Source: Dama dama (Eukaryota; Chordata; Mammalia; Artiodactyla; Cervidae). Taken from it: 64,000 nt of DNA. The DNA is taken from assembly GCF_033118175.1 (NCBI RefSeq), contig NC_083691.1:59176001-59240000 (forward strand), in the 5' to 3' direction. Of the stretch, positions 1 to 12,215 are shown piece after piece. A program made the translations under genes and the position numbers. Numbering within the stretch: the first letter of the stretch is position 1; the number at the start of each line of letters is the position of its first letter. A model generated the notes under the pieces. It had not been told where the DNA came from and searched no databases. It saw only the letters and a list, made by a program, of their open reading frames with translations.

Positions 1-110
1 ACTACAGTATTCTTGCTTGGGAAATCCCATGGACAGAGGAGCCTGGAAGGCTACAGTCCATGGGGACACAACTTATCGACTGAACAGCAACAACAACAAA
101 TATATACTAG
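1..110 (+). repeat. Bov-tA SINE, 3' part, cut by window edge
   Basis: This is the 3' half of a ruminant tRNA-derived SINE. It shows the Bov-A body (ATTCTTGC, CCCATGGACAGAGGAGCCTGG), the tail ACTGAACAGC and an AAC-rich 3' end. The tRNA-like head lies outside the window. Confidence 0.85.
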
Positions 111-761
111 TTTGCATGGAGCAGAGACATTATCGACCAGTTAATGAAACCACATCAGTGTGTGTCACCACTGCAGTGATACTGACTGGTGGCAAGTGTC
201 AGGCTGAATGTTACATTCCCCATTAATTCCTCAGGTAGCCTTGGATCTCTCATTCACATAAACCCCTCACCTTGTTTGGGGATGTCATGTAGGTACCATA
301 CTCATGCATTTGCCCTTTGACCTATGTCTGAATATCAGCAGATAGATGCAGGAGAGAGTCAGTCTCCCAGAACATCAAGAACACCTCTGTGCAAAGGAGG
401 AAGCCATCCTCATCCTCTTGGGGTGTGTGACTGACCAGGCAGCTCAACCTGAAGGGAGGAGACTCCAGAAACACAGCCCAGATCTGCCAGACTCACCTGT
501 CTCCAGGGAGCTGAGCCTGATTTGTTGCTCCTGGGCCAGTCATGCAACCATGTCATTTGTCATCCATCCCAAAATATTTTTTCAGTGAAAAGAGGTGCTT
601 TTTAATAAGTACACTTTGACCAGAGACTCAAACTGGGGCAACATCTGGGGGACCAAAAGGTACAGCTGAGCTAAATCTGCTCAAAGATGGTGACTCCTGC
701 CTGCCCACATGTGGCTGTCTTCAGGGCTGGCCTGTCCACTCTGATGTGTAAGCCTCGTGGT
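111..761. other. No recognised feature
   Basis: No repeat family or gene was recognised. Two short ORFs (17-226 and 346-588) lack splice or motif support and are taken as chance. Confidence 0.5.
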
Positions 762-960
762 CTCAGGACTACTCTGGCAGTCCAGGGGTTAAGACTTTGC
801 CTTCCTATGCAGGGGGTGCAGGTTCGATCCCTGGTCGGGGAGCTGGAATCCCACATGCCTCGTGGACAAAAACCTAAAACATAAAACAGGAGCAATGTTG
901 CAACAAAATCAATAAAGACTTTAAATATGGTCCACATCAAAACATATTAAAAAAAAGAAG
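762..960 (+). repeat. CHR-type tRNA-derived SINE
   Basis: A cetartiodactyl SINE with a degenerate tRNA-like head (CAGTCCAGGGGTTAAGACT), a B-box-like GGTTCGATCCC, then the GGAATCCCACATGCC block. It ends in an AT-rich, A-rich 3' tail. It is non-autonomous and probably used L1 machinery. Confidence 0.8.
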
Positions 961-3121
961 ATCCTTGTTGTTAAGCAATATACTGATATATTTATGATTG
1001 GTACTGTTCTTTGACCACTAAGTTGTGTCCATTAGGGTAAAAGGGTGCAAATATAAATACATGAGACAGAGAGAGAAAGAGAGAGGAACAGCAAGAGAAT
1101 TCCCAAATCATAAGGCAAATGGGGAAAAATATTAAAAAATTGGTGAATCAGGGTAAAAGGAAAATGAGAATACTGCCGATTATCCTGTCTTGAAATTTTA
1201 TCAGAATGAAAAAATTATATAGAGAAAAATAAATATAGATAAGAAGTAAAAGAGAGCCAACATGTGAATTGCTGAAAAGGAAACCAAAATAGCAGAATTG
1301 AAAAATGTATTTAAAAACATGGGCTTGGGGTTAAAGAAAGCACTTGTAATGCAGCAGGAAAAACTAAGACAGGGGTAAAATGAAGCTCACTGTGTTCTTT
1401 TCTGCAGCAACTTGCACGGCAGGACAAAGACATCCAAAGAAATGAAGAGTGAGGTAAAGGTTTTATACTCATTTAAATGTCCTTCAGGTGTAGGGGCTAC
1501 AGGCAAACGGTTTTGAACTTGTGCAAACTCAGAGAAACATTGTTCCTGAGTTCACCTAAGGGAGTTATTGGAATCGGAAGGCACTCTTAGCTGACCCAGA
1601 GATGCTAAGAGAAACCACAGTGAAAGGCATCAGTAAGCATCGAACATACAAGAGTGAAACCAAGCCTAATGCAAGTGTCAGTGCCAAATATCTAGTAATG
1701 TGTCTGTGAGGCAACGGATAAAATTAAAAGAGAGAAGGGGAAACAAATTGAGAAAAATAGGTTTTATTTATCATAACTGGAGTCAAAGGATCGATTTTAT
1801 TTATTTGTCTTTAAACAGCCTGGTATTTCAGTTTAACTAGACAGACCAATGGAAAACAAAGCCAATCAGAAAAATGTCCAGAAACTGACCCTAATTCAAA
1901 TTTTGTGCATGATAAATGAAGAAAGACAAAATACTTAACAATTTGAGGTGACACTACTGGGAAGGCATCTGGGGGAGGGGGGAAATGAAGGTAAATCCTA
2001 CAACAGAAGTAGAATAAAAGCAACCTTAAAAATCACAGGAGCTTAGTTTAATTTAATGGAACAAAGGTTTATTACTCATTCATGTTATTTGCCAGTCGTT
2101 AAGCTGAGTGGACAATTTGCAATTTTTAGGTAAATCTCAAACAATTCTAAATTTTTTTAGAGTTTATAAAAAAATTCCAAATCCCATATTCTCCCCTGAA
2201 ACTGCTGCCTTCTCTGAAGTGGGTGGGGAGCCTTGTGATCTGGGGGTGCCCATCCCCTAACCTCACCCTCCCTCAGGTCGGACACTGACCCCTGTACTGT
2301 CTCCCCCACCCGCCCTTGGTCAGCAGGAAATACAGAGGCGAGAGAATTAGGCCATTTCTGTGCATTATTGCTGTTTCTGAGAGCTTTCCCTGGGCATCTA
2401 ATCCTTTACTCCTCACTGGCTGCCAGCCCACCAGGCCTCCAGGCTCTTCTCAACTTGATCGCCCAGCTCCTGACCTCTGCTTTGACCTTCTTCCTGCCTC
2501 TCACCATTTGATTTATTTCTGAAGAAGCATCAGAGTCTGTTAGTTCTGGAAGGAAACTTAGACCCTATAGTCAAATCCTTTTGAGTTACATAAAAAATGA
2601 AACAGACTCAGGGAAAGGGAGAGCTCTCTGCTCATCTTGACCTTATGGGGAGATTGCGTCCGGGCCACCCCCAGCAGACCTGGATGTCAAGCCTGGTCTA
2701 GGCCCTTCTCAACCAACTAGACTCTCCTGAAAGCAGCTCTCTTTCAGATTTCATGTTATGTGTGTTGTGCACACACACAAAACTACAAGTGTGTGCGTGT
2801 TTATGTGAAGTTTGAGTCTGAAATCAATGTAGATCTTGCCTGTCTCTTGTACACAATGTTTTCTCTGAAGACATTAAACAGGAAAATTTGACCAGGAGTA
2901 GACAAACATCTATTGGCTGAAAAGACACACCTCTGATTTTTGAAGATTCTAAACTATTTTTTTCCCCAAGTCTTTTGAAGTAAATGTAAGGCGAAATCGT
3001 TACCTGGTTTCTTTCTCCTTGGCCACCAAAGCTCCTAAAACTCCTTTCCAAAGAAACAATGATCTGTGCTGGATTTGTTAGTTAATGTAGCAGATTGTAA
3101 AAAATAGAATTCATTTTGACT
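961..3121. other. Unassigned AT-rich sequence
   Basis: Mostly unassigned DNA with a GA-rich run near 1063-1085. A block near 2530-2640 resembles an ancient MIR-like sequence (GAAACAGACTCAGGGAAAGG), but too weakly to call. A CA/GT-rich patch lies near 2765-2800. No gene was seen. Confidence 0.45.
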
Positions 3122-3342
3122 TTTAAACCTTGATTTGGTGGGGTTCCCTGGTGGCTCAGCTGGTGAAAAATCCACCTGAAATGTGGGAGACCTAGGTTCA
3201 ATCCCTAGGTTGAGAAGATACCCTGGAGAGAGGAACAGCTACCCACTCCATTATTCTGGCCTGGAGAACTCCATAGACTGTATAGTCCATGGGGTCACAA
3301 AGAGTCAGACATGACTGAGAAACTTTCACTTTAAACCTTGAT
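3122..3342 (+). repeat. Bov-tA SINE with 13-bp target-site duplication
   Basis: A complete Bov-tA running from the tRNA-like start (TTCCCTGGTGGCTCAG) through the B-box-like GGTTCAATCCC to the tail ACTGAGAAACTT. It is flanked by perfect direct repeats TTTAAACCTTGAT at 3122-3134 and 3330-3342, which fix the insertion site. The SINE body is 3135-3329. Confidence 0.9.
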
Positions 3343-4059
3343 AGATATCTGTCTTTAGAAATAGAAGTTATGTTTTTCTCCATGGAAGTGAGCTTGAGAA
3401 GATGGTGCACGTGAATGACTTGGGGATGATGTTAAGTTATTGTCTGAATGACATGGAGAAAAGTGTGGAAACATGTCCAGGAAAATAAACTGAATGCAGA
3501 GTTGTGCTTGGGGTCAGATGTGGCAGGTTCTCAAGAGAATGTGCTTATTCCAAAGCTTGGGCAAATTGTCCCGGTACAACCCTGACCACAATAGTAAAAA
3601 TGGGGGAATTTCTGAAAACACATTACTGGTGCAGAGGCATGGAATTTTTGCCTCTTCCAACTTATATTTGAAAATATATATGCTGGCAATGTGTTAATTT
3701 TTCCTTTCAAAAATCATTTTAGACATTTTAGACTGATAAAAAAGACAAAATAAATTAGTACCTCCCTGAAATGATTCAACCAAATCTCAGGATATATTTC
3801 AGAAATGGAATAAAAATATATGGGATTTGGAAGTGTTGTATACAAAAAAAGGGACAGTGACTTTTGAAAATACTATTTCTCAATGTTTTTCATTGCTCAG
3901 AGGCAATTGTGTTTGATGTTTATTCTAATCGAATCAAAGCAACACAATAGGAGGATCATCACTCAGATTTCAAGGAAAAACACATTTGGGCCTCTCAACT
4001 CTCTGTTAGCCCTTTAGATTTTCAGCTTTGAGAAGAAGTTACTTTGAAAATTGTAACTA
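3343..4059. other. Unassigned sequence
   Basis: AT-rich DNA without a recognised repeat or gene. Confidence 0.45.
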
Positions 4060-5047
4060 TTTCCTAGAATGGACCGCCTTAAAGTAGATCCAGGCTATCT
4101 TTTTAATGGAATCCATGGATCAAATACTATATACCAGGGTGAGAATGAACACATTATTAAGATCATTACAAGCAACAACATGGACAAGCCTCATCAAGGA
4201 ACAGCTGAGTTAAATGTGACAGACATAACACAGTGTGAGTCTATTTATGTAAAACTCAGCAACCGGCAGAGCTAATTTATGGGGTTGAGGTCTGGTTGCC
4301 ATTGGGGGTGGTGACAGGGAGGAGCACAGAGGTGGCTCTGCGTTCTTGTTCTGTCTTATATCCTGTTTCTTCTTCTAGGTGCTAGTTATAGAGGTGCATC
4401 ATTTCAGTGAGAATTAATTGAGTTGATTACACTTCAGATATGCGTACATCTCTGAGTATTTTATTGTAGTTGTTCAGTCGCTAAGTTGTGTCCAACACTT
4501 TGCAACGCCATGGACTGAAGCAGGCCAGGCTTCCCTGTCCTTCGCTATTTCCCAGAGTTTGCCCAAGTTCATGTTTATTGAATCAGTCATGCTGTCTAAC
4601 CACCTCATCCTCTGCCACCCTCTTCTCCTTTTGCATTCAATCTTTCCCAGCATCAGTCTTTTCCAATGAGTCTGCTCTTTCTATCAGGTGGCCAAAGTAT
4701 TGGAGCTTCAGTTTGAGCATCAGTCTTTCCAGTGAATATTCAGGGTTGATTTCCTTCAGGATTGACTGGATTGATTTACTTTCTGTCCAAGGGACTCTCA
4801 AGAGTCTTCTCCAGCACCACAATTTGAAAGCATCAGTTCTTCGGCACCCAGCCTTTTTTACAGTCCAACTCTCATATCTGTACATGACCACTGGAAAGAC
4901 CACAGCTTTGACTACATGGATCTTTGTTGGCAAACTGATTGATGTCTTTGCTTTTTAATATGTTGTCTAGGTTTGTCATAGCTTTCCTTCCAAGAAGAAA
5001 CTGTCTTCTAATTTCATGGCTACAGTCACCAACATACTTCAATAAAA
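4060..5047 (+). repeat. Old L1 (L1M-type) 3' end, split by BovB
   Basis: The left part (to about 4462) matches the 3' end of an old mammalian L1: the TGATTCCATTTATATGAA-like stretch, the GGTTGCCATTGGGGGTGG block and TTGATTACACTTCAGATATG. The last bases of the L1 (ATACTTCAATAAAAAG) reappear after the BovB insert at about 5031. The two halves together define one interrupted element. Confidence 0.65.
4463..5030 (-). repeat. BovB LINE 3' fragment (antisense)
   Basis: The 3' end of BovB in reverse orientation, starting at its GTTCAGTCGCTAAG tail. The minus strand reads ORF C-terminal residues such as KTEAGCRRTDAFKLWCWRRL in broken frames. It is 5'-truncated to about 570 bp and sits inside the old L1. 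The plus-strand 156-codon ORF here is an antisense shadow. Confidence 0.9.
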
Positions 5048-5660
5048 AGATTACTGAATAAGTCTGATGTTTTTTTCCTCAAGACAGATGACTTTTAGCC
5101 TAAGTTTTTTAGTAAAGACAATCCACATTTGATCAAAGAAATTTAAGTTGTATCTATAAACCCACTAAAAGGATTGCCTGAATTTTGAAATTTTTCTTTT
5201 AGACATTCACTGTGGGTTAATTGATTACCAGGGTCTTCACTAGGCAGGGATCTGAGGAAGCCACTTGCTCCAAATTCCAGTGATTCTAAGCATCTCCCTA
5301 CAGTTTTAAAATGTTGGGTGTCGAAAGTATTTTAGGTGTATTAAAGTCAAGGGTATTTTGCATAAAACTCGGAGAACTCACTGTAGGTTGCCTGGAAATG
5401 CCACTGTGGTATGGGTTTTGTTCATTCCTGGTTCAACCAAAGTGAAATTGCTTTGTGGTGATAGTGTTTTCTTAAGGCAATATATACAGCAAATGAAGGT
5501 CAAAGGCATTTCGTTGTGCTTTCACTGGTTTCTAGAAACCTTCCAGCTCCTGGCGTTGGATTCACCTTGGAAAGAACTTCCTGTCATCCAGGGACACTGT
5601 ACTTTTTCATGAATTCTGTCCAACTTTCCTGAAAGTAAATAAGCAAAACTGGTGAAGAAT
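5048..5660. other. Unassigned sequence
   Basis: No repeat or gene was recognised. An 84-codon ORF (5358-5612) has no supporting motif. Confidence 0.45.
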
Positions 5661-5816
5661 GGGAGCTTTGACATGAAAGTCAGAGTGTTAGTTGCTCAGT
5701 CGTGTCCAACTCTTTGTGACCTCCATGGACTAGCCCACCAGACTCCTCTGTCCATGGGATTCTCCAGGCAAGTATAATGGAGTGGGTAGCCATTTCCTTC
5801 TCCAGGGAGTTTTGAC
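5661..5816 (-). repeat. 5'-truncated Bov-tA SINE with target-site duplication
   Basis: Only the Bov-A body is present, in reverse orientation, from the CTCAGTCGTGTCC tail to CCTTCTCCAGGG. The tRNA head is missing. Near-perfect flanking repeats GGGAGCTTTGAC (5661-5672) and GGGAGTTTTGAC (5805-5816) show that the truncation happened at insertion. Confidence 0.85.
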
Positions 5817-7120
5817 CTGGCACATGAATAAAACTGGCATTAGTGTAAATGGTTATTTAGAACTAAAAATAGTTCAGATTGTTGATCCTTTAAATTTTGT
5901 AGAAGAAAGGCATTTAAAATTAATCTTGAAACAGCACTTAGTATCATTCCATAGTGTGCATGTATTAGCAGTTTTGGAAACGCTTAGTGGACAGCTTGTG
6001 AGCTCTATCACGGTAGACGACTGCACATTCAAAAACCTGTCCATCATCTGGTGGTTGCTATAGCAACAGCCTAGTTTCAGCGGGAGAAACCAGATTTTTT
6101 TGTGCCAGCTCAATGGACCTCTGAGTTCACATCCCCCTCCCCGTCTAGCTATAAACAGTCATTTCTGGTCAGGGCAGAGCATGGTACCAAGAAGCTCGAT
6201 TCTGGCAGCTAGAATGTAGGGTACATCCTTGTCACTGCCTCTTTGTCTATTTGCTTCCAAATTTGTAATGATGCCTTACCAGGTAGATGTCTTGTAATTA
6301 CTCCAGATGCCTTGGTTTTTGATCAAGATTCTGTATTAAGAAAAGCAGTTTTGTATAACTTAAATGTAATTTTGTCCTTTCTCTGTAGCAGGAGAACTTG
6401 TTAGCATGTTCTGGTTGTCGTCAGGCCCCTTCATGCCTGGAGGAGATTGTGATGCTACCAGCGGAAGTTCCTGCTAATGTTCTCCAGATGGGCTGGGCTG
6501 ACAGTGGTTTCCAGACTGGAAGCTTGCTCTGAGCGGTTGGGAAGAGGCTGTGCTTGGCGTGTCTGATATGGGCCCACTGTCCTCCCGGGCTGCCACATGT
6601 GGATGTAATTCTGAGTCACCACACTGCAGTGATGGCTGTCTAGGGTCCAGTGTGAGAGCTCAGGGTCAGAAACTGGAGCAAGCCCAGCAGGCACTGTAAG
6701 TTTCTCTTTAGATCTATTTAAGTGCCTTCAAAAATATCCATTAAAGAGTACAGACAACAGAAATGTATGTTTGTCTAAAGAATCTATGAGTTGTGATATT
6801 TTAATCTCCTATTCCATTTTTATACAACCACTGATGCATTAATTTAATAACAGAAATAATTATACCTTTACTTCAGTTCAGTACACACAGGCAAAGAATT
6901 TTACCTTACTATTCAAATAGCCCTAATTTTAAAATTCATGTTGTAATAATTTTAAGTTTACAAGAAAGTTGCCAAATTAGAACAAAAAGTTCTTAACTTC
7001 ATCAGACCTCTTCAAATGTTAACTTTTTCTTTTGTTAACTTTTTCAAATGTTAACAGTGCAATTACTAAAATCTCACTTATTAACTGGTATCTTACAGTA
7101 AGGAGCACTTTCCTTCCCCA
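5817..7120. other. Unassigned sequence
   Basis: No recognised repeat or exon. The 6.4-6.7 kb part is more GC-rich than its surroundings but has no convincing open frame with splice signals. Confidence 0.4.
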
Positions 7121-7175
7121 TCATCTATATCTATCTATCTATCTGTCTATTTATTTATCTATTGCATCTATCTTT
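7121..7175. repeat. Imperfect TATC tetranucleotide microsatellite
   Basis: An interrupted (CTAT)n tract with CTGT and TTAT variants, followed by a T/C-rich run. Confidence 0.85.
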
Positions 7176-7815
7176 ATGTCTTCTCTCTATTTTATCTATT
7201 CTTTTTTCACTTTTTCACTTTCACTATTTCATTTATCTTAATGTCAGTGTGGACTGACCATATGGACTCTCAGATATGTTTCATTCAAAGATATTTTCCT
7301 TCTGCATGTAATGCTTATAAAATTAAGAATAAAAATAATTATGTGCAAAGTAAAAATGAAAAAAGTTAAAAGATATTCAGAGTTCTTCTTGAACTTTCCC
7401 TGCCTCAGGCCCTGGAATTCAGTCCATAAAAAAATCTGGTTTCTTTCATTGGAGAATAGTACTTGGAAAGCAACATCAGAGTTCTAGGTGAATTCTACTT
7501 TATTTATTTTAAATCTCAGAGAAATTTTTATTAGTTCGTATTTTTCTTGCTGTTAATGAAAATTGTGGTTTAGAATCAGAATTTATTTAAAAACTGTATT
7601 TCTAATACAGAATATCAAGTTTTTTGAAAAATGCTTATTATTTCTTTTCTGATTCCAAAAGTAGTATATGTGCAGTGGGGGAAATTTTTAAATAGAGAAA
7701 GGTACAAATTCTCATTCTAGTGCTAATCGCAGTTAATATTTAAACATTTTTTCCTTTGGATTTTCATACATTGAAATAAATAAGAAGCCGTACTGTATAT
7801 AATGCTTTAATGTAC
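7176..7815. other. Unassigned AT-rich sequence
   Basis: Nothing recognised apart from high AT content. Confidence 0.4.
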
Positions 7816-7943
7816 TTTTTTTTTTTTTTTAGGGCTGTGCTGTGCAGCATGCAGGATCTTAGCTCTCTGACTGGTCATTGAACCTCACCTGTCGTATAGT
7901 GGAAGAGAGGAGTCCCAACCACTGAACTGCAAGGGAATTCCCA
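7816..7943 (-). repeat. CHR-type tRNA-derived SINE (antisense)
   Basis: The reverse complement begins GGAATTCCCTTGCAGTTCAG, continues through a tRNA-like head and the AAGATCCTGCATGCTG block, and ends in an 18-base A tail, seen as the T run at its left edge. The flanks TAATGTACTTT and TAACCTACTTT are a possible diverged duplication. Confidence 0.8.
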
Positions 7944-8348
7944 ATATAACCTACTTTAAAAAACTGAATATAATTTCGAACACTTTACCTTGATGTTAAA
8001 AATTCTCTTGAAACACTCTTTTAATGAATGCATAATATTGCATTGTACTAACACAATTTCTTGAAAATGTATGAGGTTTTCCGTTACTTAATTTTATATA
8101 TAATCTGAAAACAAATATTCTTATACATAAATCTTTGGCTCATCTCTGTAGATTATATTTTAAAATAAAAATAATCATTTTATTATTTTTCCATACACTG
8201 GTTTACAAATATCATATTTTAATAACAATAACTTTTAAATTAGGGAGGGCATCTTTCCAGAATGCTATATAAATTAGTTACCACTTCTCAGTAGGCTGTC
8301 AAACTCAGAACCTAATTAGTCATATATCTCTAGCATAAGTTACCAGGA

Positions 8349-8351
<3 letters not shown>

Positions 8352-8400
<49 letters not shown>
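8352..8400. repeat. (AT)n microsatellite
   Basis: An uninterrupted alternating AT run of 49 bases. It is probably length-polymorphic and can form a hairpin. Confidence 0.98.
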
Positions 8401-8403
<3 letters not shown>

Positions 8404-9195
8404 AATGAAGCCATAGTAGATACAGATAGGACCTCAACTGTATCTTGCTAAATCACACCAAAAGAATGGTTTTAGATAGGATGACAATTCATCTTGGGCC
8501 AGTACTGAGAGAATTCATATCCATTATAACAGGAATTTTACAATTATTGTTCATAAAAAAAGCTGATAGCATTGTGGATGGATTTGTCATCCTTGATATA
8601 TTTGTGAATGATCAGAAATTTATTTTCAATCATTTGAATAGCCCTGAAGTGGAAATCCCAAAGCTGGGGTTCAGTCTTTAAGAAATAAACAGATGGGTTG
8701 GGCCCAAGGTAGCTGTGCTTGAAGCCAAATTTTAAACATTTCAGTGTCTAAGGAGTGCTGTGAGCTCTGGGTGCTATAGGAATCGTAAAGGAAGAGTGTG
8801 TATGGGTTGCACATTCCTGGGGATCTTCCTGGAGGCAGCTGAACATATATACAGCTCAACTTTCCTCTGGAAGTGTTGTCTGTACCTATAGCGTCACATT
8901 AGGGATTAAATGAGAGAAGGAATCAGGGAAAAGATTTCACAGTGGGGAAGAGCTGAAGTTTCTTAAGTGATGAGCCTTGTGAGAATCATCTCGCATGTGC
9001 CATTCTCTAAACCATCTTCCTTATACCTGAAGAACTTTCTCCAAAAATATATAGGTCATATATATGATATAGGTCAGAACCACCTGTCAACTCCTGAGCC
9101 TATGGCAGAGTTTTATCTTCTTCTCTAACAATGAGGAGTCAACAAGACCTGGATTATTAGGAGACTAGACGGAGGCTAGACATCATTACCCAATA
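8401..9195. other. Unassigned sequence
   Basis: No recognised repeat. A 78-codon ORF (8445-8681) lacks recognisable motifs or splice context and is not called as a gene. Confidence 0.4.
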
Positions 9196-9319
9196 CCATT
9201 GCTGTCTCAATGGATGTGAGTTTGAGGAAACTCTGGGAGATGGTGAAGGACAGAGGAGCCTGGTGTGCTGCAGTCCATCAGATCACAAAGAGTCGGACAC
9301 ACTTAGCAACTGAACAACA
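9196..9319 (+). repeat. BovB 3' tail fragment
   Basis: A short 5'-truncated BovB terminus: AATGGATGTGAGTTTGAG, AGAGGAGCCTGGTGTGCTGC, then the GTCGGACAC...CAACTGAACAACA tail. It keeps only the extreme C-terminal coding region and the 3' tail. Confidence 0.8.
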
Positions 9320-10068
9320 TCTACATCTACTTCAATAGCTACCTCTCTTTCTCTTTCCATGGGAAGGATAGACTACTTCTAACATGGAAGATCTCCAAGT
9401 GAGGAATTGCAAGATACATATAGAAAACTATAGTTATAAGTGACAGTAATCCATCTAGATTATTCCTACTTCTAGTCCTCATAAATCCTAAGACGAATCC
9501 ACTTTCCATTTGCTAAAAGCGCTTTCATCCCTGGGCCAGGACACAGCTGAAGGAACAGGGCAAGGCTGTCCTTCCTTAGTGACAACAGGTTAAACAGACT
9601 GAGATGCTCATGGATATGGATGAAGTCACAGTGGATGCTATAGTAGTGAGTAAAAGCAGGGAATGGACTCGTGGGCACTTAGTCACTTCTTGACTTCAGA
9701 GTTCTCCAAGATGGCCAGACCTAGATCAGGATAGAAGCACACACTTTATACCCTTTCTATGTGTTCATCAGCATTTTCATGGGGAGAAGGGAGTGGCTGC
9801 ACCAGGGCAGACTTCTCAGAAGCCATTTTAAACCAGATGTTACAGGCTCAGTTTTGAAACAGAAAAGTCTTTTAACTAAAACCACACAATTACCTTCCCT
9901 CTTTTATTTTGTAGTGATTAGTGAGAATTTGGAAAACATCCCTGTGCTCTCCTACATCTGTATTGAAGAAGGGCTGTGAATGGCGAACATAATAGTCATA
10001 ATCATATGATAACATCTTAACCACATAAAAGTGTGCTGAGGCTTAGCAAGTCCAGAAAAAATATGTTC
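9320..10068. other. Unassigned sequence
   Basis: No recognised repeat or gene. Confidence 0.4.
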
Positions 10069-10098
10069 GTGTGTGTGTGTGTGTGTGTGTGTATGTAT
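10069..10098. repeat. (GT)n microsatellite
   Basis: A GT run ending in GTATGTATGG. It is likely polymorphic in length. Confidence 0.95.
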
Positions 10099-10397
10099 GG
10101 AAATAATTACATGTATCCACGCCGAGTTCTTTACAACAAATTTCTCCCTGTTCTTTATCCTTTAATCTATCTGCCTCCAAATGTGATTATTATATAAGAT
10201 AACATCCTTGTCCTCAGAGGAGTTTTGTACTTTTGTTAGTATATTTTAGGGGGATGGAGAGAGGAGAAAGACAGGCAAGCATATGACTATGATGCAGTGT
10301 TTTGTTATAACGAAAATATAGACAAAGACACTAAGAGCCTAGAAATAGCTTTGCCTCTATCGGGAGTTGCTCAGCAGGCTTCATAAGGAAGAAGCTC

Positions 10398-10612
10398 CTT
10401 GTTGTTGTTGTGTAGTCACTCAGTCATGTCTGACTCTTTCCCACCCCATGGACTGTATCCCTCGAGGCCCCTCTGTCCACGGGATTTCCCAGGCAAGCAT
10501 ACTGGAGTGGGTTGCCATTTCCTCCTCCAGGGTATCTTCCCAATCCAGGGATCAAACTTGCATCTCTTGCATGGCAGGTAGATTCTTTACCACTGAACCA
10601 CCTGGGAAGCTC
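10398..10612 (-). repeat. Bov-tA SINE (antisense)
   Basis: Reverse-orientation Bov-tA from its ACTCAGTCATGTCTGAC tail to the tRNA-like start (CCACCTGGGAAGC). Both overlapping plus-strand ORFs here are translations of the SINE. Confidence 0.92.
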
Positions 10613-10639
10613 AAGTATCTCCTAGACTTTGTCTAAAAG

Positions 10640-11111
10640 GACAAGGAAATTTTGACACATGCTACAACGTGAATTACCCTTGAAGACGTTGTACTAAATG
10701 AAATAAGACATTCACAGAAAGACAAACACTGTCATAAAAAGGAATGAAACTGGATTGTTTGTAGAGATGTGTGTGAACCTAGAGTCTGTCATACAGAGTG
10801 AAGTAAGTCAGAAAGAGAACAACAAATATTGTATATTAACACGTGTATGTGAAATCTAGGAAAATGGTACAGATGAACCTATTTGCAGGGCAGTAATAGA
10901 GATACAGACATGGAGAATGGACTTGTGGACACAGAAGGGGTAGGAGAGGGTGGGACAAATTGGGAGAGTAGCATTCACACACATATATACTACCGTATGT
11001 AAAATAGATAGCTAGTGAGAAACTGCCATATAGTCCAGGGAGCTCCGCTCTGTGCTCTGTGATGACTTACAGGGAAGGGAATCGGGGGTGGCAAAATCCA
11101 AGAGGGAGGGA
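10640..11111 (+). repeat. L1 3' fragments, interrupted by BovB
   Basis: The left 100 bases (GACACATGCTACAACGTG, AATAAGACATTCACAG) match an older L1 3' region. From about 10,740 the sequence matches the ruminant L1 3' UTR (GTGAACCTAGAGTCTG, ATACAGAGTGAAGTAAGTCAG, AGCTCCGCTCTGTGCTCTGT). The L1 stops at GAGGGAGGGAATATA where BovB begins, and its 3' terminus was not found downstream. Confidence 0.75.
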
Positions 11112-11983
11112 ATATAGGCAGAGTACATCACATGAGAAATGCTGGACTGGATGAAGCAAAAGCTGGAATCAAGATTGCCAGGAGAAATATCAATAACCTC
11201 AGATATGCAGATGATATCACACTTATGGAAGAAAGTGAAGAAGAACTAAAGACCCTCTTGATGAAAGTGAAAGAGGAGAGTGAAAAAGTTGGCTTAAAAC
11301 TCAAGATTCAGAAAATTAAGATCATGACATTCTCGTCCAATCACTTCATGGCAGATAGATGGGGAAACAGTGGAAACAGTGACAGACTTTATTTTTCGGG
11401 CCCTAAAATCACTGCAGATGGTGACTGCAGTGAAATTAAAAGATGTTTACTCCTTGGAAGAAAAGTTATGACCAACCTAGACAGCATATTAAAAAGCAGA
11501 GACATTACTTTACTAACAAAGGTCCATCTAGCCAAAGCTATGGTTTTTCCAGTAGTCATGTATGGATGTGAGAGTTGAACTATAAAGAAAGCTGAGCACA
11601 GAAGGATTGATGCTTTTGAACTGTGGTGTTGGAGAAGGCTCTTGAGAGTCCCTTGGAGTGCAAAGAGATCCAACCAGTCCATCCTAAAGGAAATCAGTCC
11701 TGAATATTTATTGGAAGGACATGAGGCTGAAGCTGAAACTCCAATACGTTGGCCATCTGATTCAAACAACTGACTCATTTGAAAAGACCCTGATGATGGG
11801 AAAGATTGAAGGTGGGAGGAGAAGGAGACAACAGAGGATGAGATGGTTGGATGACGTCAATGACTCAATGGACATGAGTTTGAGTAAACTCTGGGTATGG
11901 GTGATGGACAGGGAGGCCTGGCATGCTGTGGTCTGTGGGATCGCAAAGAGTTGGACATGACTGAGTGACTGAACTGAACTGAT
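11112..11983 (+). repeat. BovB LINE 3' fragment (sense)
   Basis: A 5'-truncated BovB starting within the RT coding region. The 148-codon frame reads NNLRYADDITLMEESEEEL, so the RT YADD box (about 11,204-11,215) is intact here. The frame then stops after YGCES, resumes out of frame, and the copy ends with the ACTGAACTGAACTGA tail. Confidence 0.92.
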
Positions 11984-11984
11984 A

Positions 11985-12215
11985 GGGATTCCCTGGTGGT
12001 CCAGTGGTAAAGAATCTGCCTGCAATGCAGGAGACGTGGGTTTGATCCCTGGGTTGGGAAGATCCCCTGGAGAAGGAAATGGCAACCTTCTCCAGTATTC
12101 TTGCCTGGGAAATCCCATGGACAGAGGAGCCAGACAGGTTAGCCTGGTGGGAGCCTTTGTGACCATGGAGTCACAACGAGTCGGACACAACTTAAAGACT
12201 AAACAACAATAATTA
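11985..12215 (+). repeat. Bov-tA SINE adjoining a BovB 3' end
   Basis: A full Bov-tA starting GGATTCCCTGGTGGTCC, with the B-box-like GGTTTGATCCC, and ending in ACAACTTAAAGACTAAACAAC. A small internal duplication-like disturbance (CAGACAGGTTAGCCTGGTGGG) precedes the tail. It begins within two bases of the preceding BovB terminus. Confidence 0.9.

Noticed and set aside
3135..3329. tRNA gene signal (A/B-box-like sequences)
   Set aside because: The tRNA-like head belongs to a Bov-tA SINE. The same applies to the other sense SINE heads, and none folds into a full cloverleaf by eye.
4488..4958. 156-codon plus-strand ORF
   Set aside because: It is the antisense translation of a BovB fragment. The minus strand carries the recognisable RT C-terminal residues.
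8352..8400. Replication origin or cruciform element
   Set aside because: A plain (AT)n microsatellite is sufficient. There are no associated features.
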